Shown one piece after another: positions 1-5,639 of a stretch of 5,936 nucleotides of DNA. Each line of letters starts with the position of its first letter. The first letter of the stretch is position 1. The stretch comes from Pseudomonadota bacterium (GTDB lineage: Bacteria; Pseudomonadota; Gammaproteobacteria; Acidithiobacillales; Acidithiobacillaceae). The translations under genes were made by a program, and so were the position numbers. The DNA is taken from positions 1 through 5,936 of the forward strand of contig JAKBXD010000120.1 of assembly GCA_021840785.1 (NCBI GenBank). Reading direction: 5' to 3'. A model generated the notes under the pieces. The model was not told the origin of the DNA, searched no databases, and was given only the letters and a program-made list of their open reading frames with translations.

Positions 1-151
1 ACGACTCCCACACAATAACGTTTGTCGCGAACTCTGGTGCTGCCCAGCCACCCCGCTCGAGGTCAGTCTCCGCCCACTGATCTGGAACCCGCAGGGCCAG
101 GGGTAGCGCGAATGTGGTAAAGATACCCGGTTCCCACAAAATCCGTATCAC
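1..151 (-). CDS. Partial unrecognised protein running off the left edge
   Basis: Reading leftward from a GTG at 151, about 50 codons stay open to the window edge. The translation looks like real protein (residues include FALPLALRVPDQWAETDLE, then GGWAAPEF and NVIVWES), with mostly G/C third positions. I do not recognise the family. The proline/tryptophan pattern around 'RVPDQW' resembles small secreted or lipoprotein-like domains of actinobacteria, but this is only an impression. The frame is open back to a TAA at 179-181, so the start could be the GTG at 151 or a later TTG; neither has a clear Shine-Dalgarno. The same frame further upstream, between this TAA and the sigma-factor stop, also reads protein-like (a segment with PPVEVEVSWQYTGTQ). 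The left-edge frame may therefore be the rest of an older gene cut by a stop. Most of the gene lies outside the window. Confidence 0.45.
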   Translation of the reverse strand, partial: MIRILWEPGIFTTFALPLALRVPDQWAETDLERGGWAAPEFATNVIVWES

Positions 152-221
152 GCCAAGCAGCAGACAACCGCGCGCGACTTAAGCAGTCGAGGGAGTTTGA
201 GTTCCCGTGTATTGCCAGGAG

Positions 222-242
222 ACCTCCACCTCTACCGGAGGT
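222..242. repeat. Short inverted repeat downstream of the sigma-factor gene
   Basis: ACCTCC and GGAGGT form a perfect 6-bp stem around a 9-base loop, about 50 bases past the sigma-factor stop codon. There is no T tract on the minus-strand side, so it is not a convincing intrinsic terminator. It could be a weak pause site or chance. Confidence 0.2.
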
Positions 243-292
243 ACCGTCTGGAATGTTTTCGGTGCACCGCCCGTACCGGCTCTCCGAAGAGG

Positions 293-1156
293 TTAAGAAC
301 GAATCCCTCCTCCAGATCGGTGGTTGCAATCGGCTGCCCACCTCACCGAACACAGTTCCGGCTCCCTCTCCGTCAGTTGGCGCCGTATCGCCAAAACGAT
401 CTTGAGCGTCTCCTCGACGACCCGGCCCTCTGGCATGGGAAGCTGCATTGCTATGGCGCGTGTCGAGGATATACCGAGATCATCCTTGGCGCCTCGCGGT
501 TCAATTAGCAGGGTGAGAATCGTCCGTCGCTTCTCGCTCAAGCCCTCGACTGCCTCGAACACACAGGCCAGAAGACGATCTCGCTTCTCGGCTGCCGAGG
601 TCTCCTCGATGCCCGAGACAACCACCTCTTCTGCCGACAAGTGGTCAGTTAGCGTGTTAGCCAGCCCATTATCCTCAAACGAGAGTCGGGCCGCGGGACG
701 CAGGATGTTCGCTGCCGACTCCACGTCCGGTCGTGAGTATCGACTTGCGTTATTCAACTTCGCCGTTGCCCGCGCGTACACCGACTGACTACGGTCGTGG
801 GTGAAAGCGTGTTCGCATTGTAGAGCTGACTGGATGTACCAAGGCAGGCACGATGAGAATTTGCCCCGCTCTGGGTCGTAGTGACGCGCGGCTACGAAGA
901 CGCCCATCATTACCTCGGAGGTCTCGTCTGGTGTGAGCGCCTTGCCCCGGCAGTAGCGAGTGGCGATCTTGATGATTAGACCCGCGTTCTGGACAAAGAG
1001 CTGGGCTTGGGCATCGTATAGCCGCTGCCGGCCCCCGGGAGCCTGAGCATCGCTTAACTCTTGGATCGACGCCACCAGTTCTTCCTTTGTGCCGTGCGCC
1101 CCAAGACCGCTCCGTGTGGTGCTACCGATAATCTTGTCCAACATTGGCATGCACAT
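293..1156 (-). CDS. Stand-alone divergent sigma-70 family RNA polymerase sigma factor
   Basis: This 287-aa protein would bind core RNA polymerase and direct promoter recognition. Residues about 45-115 carry region 2: a helix with LFVQNAGLIIKIATRY, an acidic DETSEVMMGVFVAA segment, then YDPERGKFSSCLPWYIQSAL, matching the family's 'fDpeRg-kFstya-wyIr-al' core. A linker with 'LSFEDNG..NTLTDHLSAEE' (about 158-177) resembles the stretch before region 4 in sigma-70/sigma-32 proteins. Region 4 covers about 190-262 (GLSEKRRTILTLL, then a helix-turn-helix-like TRAIAMQLPMPEGRV and AIRRQL). Region 3 is short and poorly conserved, and I see no region 1.1. It is longer than a typical ECF sigma and is not a housekeeping factor. 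Start choice is weak: Met at 1156, 1150 and 1144 are all in frame after a TGA, and none has a good Shine-Dalgarno. No anti-sigma gene is seen beside it. The targets are unknown. Confidence 0.8.
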   Translation of the reverse strand: MCMPMLDKIIGSTTRSGLGAHGTKEELVASIQELSDAQAPGGRQRLYDAQAQLFVQNAGLIIKIATRYCRGKALTPDETSEVMMGVFVAARHYDPERGKFSSCLPWYIQSALQCEHAFTHDRSQSVYARATAKLNNASRYSRPDVESAANILRPAARLSFEDNGLANTLTDHLSAEEVVVSGIEETSAAEKRDRLLACVFEAVEGLSEKRRTILTLLIEPRGAKDDLGISSTRAIAMQLPMPEGRVVEETLKIVLAIRRQLTEREPELCSVRWAADCNHRSGGGIRS

Positions 1157-1218
1157 ACATATGCACCAAGTGGAATCTCATGAGCGAATCTCCCAATGTC
1201 GGCCTTCACATGTATGCA
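1150..1218 (-). promoter_or_regulatory. Paired dyad-like motifs at and upstream of the sigma-factor start
   Basis: Two related sequences of the form CACAT...TATGCA or CACAT...ATGCA sit at 1152-1165 and 1207-1218. The first lies in a 16-base imperfect palindrome (1150-1165, 12 of 16 positions symmetric) overlapping the first ATG codons; the second contains the palindrome ACATGT. On the minus strand a weak -35/-10-like pair (TTGTCG and TAGATA, spacing short) lies just upstream of the second motif. Paired similar dyads flanking a transcription start could be operator half-sites, perhaps for autoregulation. This is inference from pattern only; the region is AT-rich relative to its surroundings, so chance is possible. 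Confidence 0.25.
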
Positions 1219-1285
1219 GCGGTACGTATCTAAAATGCGCCAACGCCCGACAAACCCTTGTTGGCATGGAAATCGCGTGAGTGAT

Positions 1286-1541
1286 TCAGGATATTATGCC
1301 GTTCCATGTAGAGTGATGCTCCCCAAGATGAGGGAACCCAGTTTTGGCGAGGGTTGCGCCGTAGCCAATACCTTGGAGCCAAGGGGCCATGACCAGGACT
1401 TCGCCTTTGAAGACATCATCAAAAGGGGATCGCGGCAAGCTCCTCGGCCCTTGCCGCGATCCTCAAGGCATGCGGCCACCTTCGCTTCAAGCCGTCGAGC
1501 AGCCTCTCGGCGAGGGTCATCGCCTCGTGAGGAGTTTCCAT
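1286..1541 (-). pseudogene. Small unrecognised gene split by a +1 frame change
   Basis: An ATG at 1541 follows an AGGA ribosome site with 7-base spacing (1552-1549) and opens 40 codons (beginning METPHEAMTLAERLLDGLKR) that end at a TGA at 1421-1419. Moving to the +1 frame at the TTTT just before that stop gives 44 more protein-like codons (DDVFKGEVLVMAPWLQGIGY, then GATLAKTGFPHLG) ending at the TGA at 1286. Joined, they make an 84-aa product with coding-like third-position bias across both halves. I do not recognise the family. It follows the alpha/beta-hydrolase gene by 50 bases on the same strand. The break could be an inactivating one-base insertion in the T run, a sequencing error, or a programmed +1 shift at TTT-TGA (similar in form to the prfB CTT-TGA site, but without its close Shine-Dalgarno). 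The first half alone could also be a 40-aa peptide. Confidence 0.4.
1421..1462 (-). terminator. Perfect 13-bp hairpin followed by TTTT
   Basis: GGATCGCGGCAAG (1427-1439) is perfectly complementary to CTTGCCGCGATCC (1450-1462), with a 10-base loop. On the minus strand the stem is followed by CC and then TTTT (1424-1421), which fits an intrinsic terminator for transcripts leaving the alpha/beta-hydrolase gene, whose stop is 130 bases upstream. The T tract is short. The hairpin also lies inside the small frame-split ORF and ends exactly at its frame break, so a translational role or an inserted palindromic repeat are alternatives. No T tract follows on the plus strand. Confidence 0.5.
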
Positions 1542-1591
1542 GACCGCATCCTAAAGCTGTCGCGACGAGCTGAATCCATGCACCATGGTTC

Positions 1592-2485
1592 TCAAATGCC
1601 ATCTTCGCACGGATTGCTACAACTTTCTCTACTACGCTCAGTCGCCAAAGAGTGACTTCGAATCGCCTCCGTGACTTGGGCTGGACGTTCGAGAGGGGGC
1701 AGGTGGGCGGTGTCGGCAATGTCAAGGCGGCGTGCACGAGGGATCCTCTCACTCAACAGATCTGAGACATCCTGGATCCAGGGTACGTCGTCTCGGCCGT
1801 TGATGACCAAGGTGGGGGCACTTACTTCTCCCAGGCGGCCAACCGCGGGTGGTTCGAGTTGTCTTTCGACGACTGGCCTGTCCGTCCATTGCCGTTCGAA
1901 GACCCTGTATAGCATGTCCACAGCCAGCTGCCAGACCTCCGGGTCAACCTGCGCCGGGTCCCGACTCGGCCCGGCAACCATGTAACGGGCCTGTGCCTCG
2001 GCCATAGCGGCGACGTCCTCCGGGTTGATGCGATCTGACGTGTGCGACTGGTAGGCCCCCAGTCGATCCACTGGCACCGAGCGGTGCACCTGCTCCTTTA
2101 CCTCACGGATCATCGCCGGTGGCCAGACATGACCCGGCAGCCCCGAACAGACCAGGGTGAGCGACCGTACCCTCTCTGGCGCCACCAGAGCGACCTCCAA
2201 GGCGTATCCCCCTCCCATTGAGCAACCCACCAGGTGAGCAGTGGGGATATCCAACGCGTCCATTAAACCCAGCAGGTCTCGGTGGTGGACAACATCGCCT
2301 TGGGCACTGCTGGACTCACCACGACCCCGCCAGTCGTAGCAGACCACCCGGTGATCGGTCGCCAGGTCACGAAACTGGTGTTTCCACATCCTTCGATCGG
2401 CAATGCCCGCGTGCGAAAAGATCATCGCAGGGCCCTCGCCAGCCTCGTCGTAGCCGATCTCGCCGCCGTCTACCTGGACGCGCAT
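1592..2485 (-). CDS. Alpha/beta-fold hydrolase
   Basis: This 297-aa cytoplasmic protein (no signal peptide seen) has the layout of the alpha/beta-hydrolase superfamily that includes esterases, lactonases and C-C hydrolases. The oxyanion-side HAG is at residues 25-27, the family's DxRGxGxS motif at 51-58 (DWRGRGES), and the nucleophile elbow GCSMGG at 87-92 with Ser89. The acid is probably Asp233 in VINGRDD and the catalytic His is His261 in TAHLPPLERP. All triad residues are present, so it should be active; the cap region (about 118-215) gives no substrate clue. The start ATG directly follows an in-frame TGA and has only a weak GGTGA site. A short ORF with a better ribosome site overlaps the start and may couple translation. 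The last 18 or so residues (after SHSLATERS) extend past the usual fold end and look unstructured. The substrate cannot be named. Confidence 0.88.
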   Translation of the reverse strand: MRVQVDGGEIGYDEAGEGPAMIFSHAGIADRRMWKHQFRDLATDHRVVCYDWRGRGESSSAQGDVVHHRDLLGLMDALDIPTAHLVGCSMGGGYALEVALVAPERVRSLTLVCSGLPGHVWPPAMIREVKEQVHRSVPVDRLGAYQSHTSDRINPEDVAAMAEAQARYMVAGPSRDPAQVDPEVWQLAVDMLYRVFERQWTDRPVVERQLEPPAVGRLGEVSAPTLVINGRDDVPWIQDVSDLLSERIPRARRLDIADTAHLPPLERPAQVTEAIRSHSLATERSRESCSNPCEDGI

Positions 2486-2589
2486 GATTCACCAACAATT
2501 CTCCGGCTCCACTCGCCCAAATCAGCGATGATCGAACGACCCTCTATGCCGACTCGCGCGCATGCGCACCCTAACTTCACTTTCCTCAT
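2470..2589 (-). CDS. Candidate 39-aa ORF overlapping the hydrolase start
   Basis: An ATG at 2589 (with a GTG just before it) follows AAAGG and GGAGAG (2605-2595) at good ribosome-site spacing, a stronger site than the hydrolase's own. It encodes 39 residues (starting MRKVKLGCACARVGIEGRS; later IIADLGEWSRRIVGES) and stops at a TAG 13 bases inside the hydrolase gene, a 16-base overlap. That arrangement would allow translational coupling of the hydrolase. No domain or membrane segment is seen and no family is recognised. It may be a leader peptide, an alternative fragment of a decayed gene, or chance; the frame is open upstream to about 2647. Confidence 0.3.
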   Translation of the reverse strand: MRKVKLGCACARVGIEGRSIIADLGEWSRRIVGESCASR

Positions 2590-2639
2590 CACGGCCTTTC
2601 TCTCCAGGATCTTACTGTTTGTCTGCGGCAATAAACGGT

Positions 2640-3465
2640 TTAGCTATGGCTAATGGCGCCTCCCCTAGGTGGTCCCAGAATCAAGCCACTATCCCGTCTA
2701 TCCGTCGACTCCAGCCCAGTTGCGGAGCGGCGCTGGCCTCGATGTCTGCAGAAATGCCCCTTAATCGCGTCGAGCCTGTGCAGCCAGCCGAACTCAAAGA
2801 GTGGTAGGACACCCAGCGGTAGCGTCGCGGTGGGTTGAGAGACAAGGTTCGCGTTCCCGCCGACCGCGGACCAGTCAGTTTCGATGCTAGAGTTCATAAC
2901 GCCCGCAGCGCTCTCGACTACGGGAAAATGGTAGGCCATTGCTCGCGTCGGGCCTTCGGGACCCTACTACCAACCGGCCAGAAGCATCGGCGGGAGTGAG
3001 AGTGATCCCCTCGGAGCAGGTGACCCCGGTGCGGGTATGACAGGTGCCCGAGTTAACGGTGGCCGTCCAGATAGTGGCGAGGTCCAAGACCACCTTCCCT
3101 GTCTGGTTGAAGGTCACCAGTGGATCGTAAAGATCTCCGACGACGTTGTATCCGGCGAAGGATGCGTCCATGCCCGTGTGCAGGATCGCGGATGGACTAC
3201 CAACAGCGAAGGTCACAATACCAGGCTTCGCCGCCGAACCGGTGGACTTGGCCGAACCAGGTCGGCCGCTGGCAGCACTGCCGCGGTCTGACAGCAGCGC
3301 ACCGACAGTAAGCAGCCTCCCCCACGCAAGGATCCATGGATGCGCACTTCTAACACCCCCCAGACTTGTTACCACACATGCGGCATAGCGGCCATTCGGC
3401 GACAAGGCGCTAACGGCTTGTCCTGACGGTCGCATGGACTCCTGTCCGGGACTTGTTACTTTCAC
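2640..3465 (-). pseudogene. Decayed ABC transporter family 5 (peptide-type) solute-binding protein
   Basis: Family 5 binding proteins are lipoproteins that capture peptides or similar solutes for an ABC importer. The first part (GTG at 3465) has a hydrophobic stretch WILAWGRLLTVGALLS (44-59) where a lipobox is expected, but the next residues are Asp-Arg instead of Ala-Cys, so lipid attachment is lost. Residues 82-160 match the mature N-terminus: GIVTFAVGS, then AGYNVVGDLYDPLVTF, KVVLDLATIW, and a degraded 'GVTCSEGITLTPAD'. This frame ends at 2887. In another frame, from about 2963, GPEGPTRAMAYHFPV, SSIETDWSAVGGNANLVSQP and PLFEFGW match the later lobe ('LtLayhp', 'iq.dw..iGv.v.l', 'fGW'). Several hundred residues of the usual 500 or more are missing between the parts; the junction lies near 2964-2985. 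After FGW (about 2780) no family similarity remains. The gene overlaps the cocE-like stop codon, showing it was once its operon partner. Confidence 0.72.
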
Positions 3466-5471
3466 CGCAGCGTCTCCTCCAAGAACGCGTATTTAGTCTT
3501 GATTTGTCCTGCGGCCAGTGTCCGAGACTCACCGTCGTCTATCCGGCGGACGGGAAGGATTAGGCACAATGGCCTATCCGTATCGTGGTAGATCGTCTGA
3601 TACGCCACCAAAGTGTGTGTATGGCGGCCCATCGGCTCGCCGGTATTGGGGTTCGGATCGTACTCGGGGAAGCTGGAGCTCGTGATATCGAGTCGGATCC
3701 GGTGCCCGACCTTGAAAAGGTTGCTCGTCGGACCAAGGTCGATCTGCACTTCGTAGATCCTTCCCGGTTCGATGAGCTCCCCGATGGGACGGTCGTCGCG
3801 GTATCGCATACGCAAGATGTCCTCGCACAAGAGCATCGCGTATCCCTCCGGGTAGTCTGCGCTGGGTGGATAGACATCGATCAGCTTGCCGACGAAGTCA
3901 GTGTCGCGTGCTGAAGATGCGCACCACAGCGTCAACCTCACAGAACCCGTCACTTCGAGAGGCGCGGTAAGGGGCGTTGTCTCGAAGACCCGGACATCTG
4001 CCCTTTCGCCGAGGAATCCCCGGGTGTCGGTGGTTCCAAGAAAGAGCGTCGGCGCGCGTTGGTCGTGTGGTCCGGCAAGAAAGACCGCAGGGTGACCGAC
4101 CTCTTGAAGATTTGTGGCGCCAATTGCGGGGCTTGGAAACCTCGGGTCATAGTCGTAATGTGTCTTTCCAGCGCCTCCGGTGGGAGCGTCGCTCGCTAAT
4201 GTCCCACCAGGTCCGAGGTAGTACTTCGTGAGACGCGTATCCACCGGGGGCCAGCGTTCCGTGATCTGCCAGTCTCCGCCACGAAAGAGTTTCCCCTTGC
4301 CCGTGCGGTGGCCATCGCCGGTTCCCATTCGGAAGTACGTCACAGGCGGGAGAATGCGGTCGCTGTTGTCATCCGTTGATCCGCGCAAGTACCGATCCAG
4401 CCACGCCACTACGAGGTCGTCGCAAGGGCCGAACCGCGCTGCAGCTGCGCCGAAGTCCACGTCACCAGCCGTCGTCGCTTCCAACATGCCGGGGTCATGG
4501 ACCCAAGGCCCGACGATAAGACTGACTGGCCGACGCAAACGAGGGGTAAGTTCTGTTAGCTTGGTGAAGTTAGCCGCCACGTGATGTGCATACCAACCCG
4601 ATATCATGAGCACAGCAACATCGGTCGGATAATCGTCCCGCCGACCGGCGAGCCTTGAGGTCGGGGTATCCCAGAACTCGGTATCGTCGGCCGTCTCATA
4701 CATCCTGAAAAACAGGGACTCATACACTGGAAACAGTGTCAGCGGGGACTGGCCGCGGCGTAGCGGGAATTGGGCGACATACGCAGGCAGGTCACGCTGC
4801 ATCTGCTGGAGTTCTGCAGCGATGTCCGGCTGTGCAAGTGCTCTGGGGCTGTCGGCGGCCTGGTTGACCACCCACACCAAGCAGAGCCCGACGTTGAACG
4901 CTCCGTGAGTGCGTAGTGCCCGTCTGTAGTAGTCGGTTCCCGCATCTCGCAGGACTTGCGCCCGCAGTCCCGGGGGATGACTCAGCGCGGTGCCTTGCTG
5001 ATTGGCCGCAGCGAAAGAGCCTCCGGAGGTGGCAACGCGCCCGTCGCACCACAACTGAGCGACGAGCCACCGGATGGTGTCGTCGCCGTCTGAGCCCTCG
5101 TCAGGATCGTTCATATACAGCCCGAATTCACCGGCCGAGTCGAATCGCCCTCGCACGTCCTGTGACGCAAACACATATCCTTTACGCGCGAGTTGGCTTG
5201 CCAGCTCCACCGTGGTCTGTCGGGCGCGACCATAAGGCGTGCGCTCCAGTACGACGGGAAATGGTCCCTGCAGCTCCGTGCCGGCGTTAGCGGGGAAATA
5301 GAGGTCGGTCGCAAGGCGAGTCCCATCCCGAGTATGGACGCCCACGTTGCGGCGAACGACAACCTCAATCACCGGATCGACTGAGCCATCTGGAGAGGAC
5401 TGCGACGCTACGAACCCCGTATCGCCGCTCGTCGTTCCTCGTGTCACTCCCACTACGGCATCACCCTCCAC
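3462..5471 (-). CDS. CocE/NonD family hydrolase (X-Pro dipeptidyl-peptidase S15-like)
   Basis: This 669-aa protein is full length for the CocE/NonD family, whose members hydrolyse esters or acyl-peptide bonds. The N-terminal alpha/beta-hydrolase domain starts at about residue 36 (RNVGVHTRDGTRLATDLYFP). Tyr80 in ERTPYGR fits the oxyanion tyrosine; QDVRGRFDSAGEF (104-116), WCDGRV (141-146) and the nucleophile Ser152 in SGGSFAAA follow. His325 in GPWVH fits the catalytic His. The C-terminal jelly-roll domain spans about 495-640 (SVRLTLWCASSARDTDF, KLIDVYPP, GHRIRLDITSSSFPEYDPNP). Position 295 in GWYA, where cocaine esterase has its catalytic Asp (GWYD), is Ala (codon GCA), and the elbow is GGSFAA rather than the usual GxSYxG; activity is therefore uncertain. 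No signal peptide is seen. The GTG at 5471 follows GGAGAGG by about 13 bases; a GTG at 5453 (Val7) with GGAGGG upstream is an alternative. Its end overlaps the decayed peptide-binding-protein gene. Confidence 0.9.
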   Translation of the reverse strand: MEGDAVVGVTRGTTSGDTGFVASQSSPDGSVDPVIEVVVRRNVGVHTRDGTRLATDLYFPANAGTELQGPFPVVLERTPYGRARQTTVELASQLARKGYVFASQDVRGRFDSAGEFGLYMNDPDEGSDGDDTIRWLVAQLWCDGRVATSGGSFAAANQQGTALSHPPGLRAQVLRDAGTDYYRRALRTHGAFNVGLCLVWVVNQAADSPRALAQPDIAAELQQMQRDLPAYVAQFPLRRGQSPLTLFPVYESLFFRMYETADDTEFWDTPTSRLAGRRDDYPTDVAVLMISGWYAHHVAANFTKLTELTPRLRRPVSLIVGPWVHDPGMLEATTAGDVDFGAAAARFGPCDDLVVAWLDRYLRGSTDDNSDRILPPVTYFRMGTGDGHRTGKGKLFRGGDWQITERWPPVDTRLTKYYLGPGGTLASDAPTGGAGKTHYDYDPRFPSPAIGATNLQEVGHPAVFLAGPHDQRAPTLFLGTTDTRGFLGERADVRVFETTPLTAPLEVTGSVRLTLWCASSARDTDFVGKLIDVYPPSADYPEGYAMLLCEDILRMRYRDDRPIGELIEPGRIYEVQIDLGPTSNLFKVGHRIRLDITSSSFPEYDPNPNTGEPMGRHTHTLVAYQTIYHDTDRPLCLILPVRRIDDGESRTLAAGQIKTKYAFLEETLR
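3474..3480 (-). promoter_or_regulatory. Ribosome binding site GGAGGAG for the binding-protein pseudogene
   Basis: GGAGGAG lies inside the last codons of the CocE-like gene, 8 bases before the GTG at 3465. It is a near-ideal Shine-Dalgarno and fixes the GTG start, which overlaps the upstream TGA as GTGA. It shows that translation of the two genes was coupled before the second gene decayed. Confidence 0.6.
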
Positions 5472-5639
5472 ACGCTACATCTGACCTCTCCAATTAATGA
5501 CCCTAACGATAGTGTTGGCCCGAGCAACAGCCCCTCAAATACCCTGAAACCTCCATGATTGACTCCCCAGTGCAGGATCTTGCCTCGACTGGGATGGACG
5601 ACCTTCAACCCCCGGGCTGGGATGTAGAGCGCACTGTGC
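5472..5639 (-). other. Leader region between the transposase remnant and the CocE-like gene
   Basis: This stretch holds the ribosome site GGAGAGG (5491-5485) of the CocE-like gene. It also contains a direct repeat TGACC (5483-5487 and 5498-5502) overlapping that site and a 5-bp inverted repeat TGTTG/CAACA around a 7-base loop (5513-5529). A very weak promoter-like pair (TTGCTC and TAGGGT, 16-base spacing) is visible on the minus strand near 5528-5501. One minus-strand frame stays open from 5647 to 5453 without a good start or family match. I see nothing else that can be supported here. Confidence 0.25.

Noticed and set aside
324..788. 154-codon plus-strand open frame
   Set aside because: It lies antisense to the sigma-factor gene and its Ser/Arg-rich translation is typical of a shadow frame; the minus strand has the recognisable domains.
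1294..1752. 152-codon minus-strand open frame overlapping the hydrolase 3' end
   Set aside because: Its first part is out of frame within the hydrolase gene, and its later part competes with the better coding frames that have a ribosome site at 1541.
2558..2567. 10-base palindrome GCGCATGCGC
   Set aside because: Short and inside a possible small ORF; expected by chance in GC-rich DNA.
2282..2653. 123-codon plus-strand open frame
   Set aside because: It is mostly antisense to the alpha/beta-hydrolase gene with no recognisable motif and no ribosome site.
3346..3420. 'LSPNGRYAA' near the N-terminus of the binding-protein pseudogene, similar to a beta-propeller blade
   Set aside because: A single short match in the poorly conserved pre-signal region; no further blades follow.
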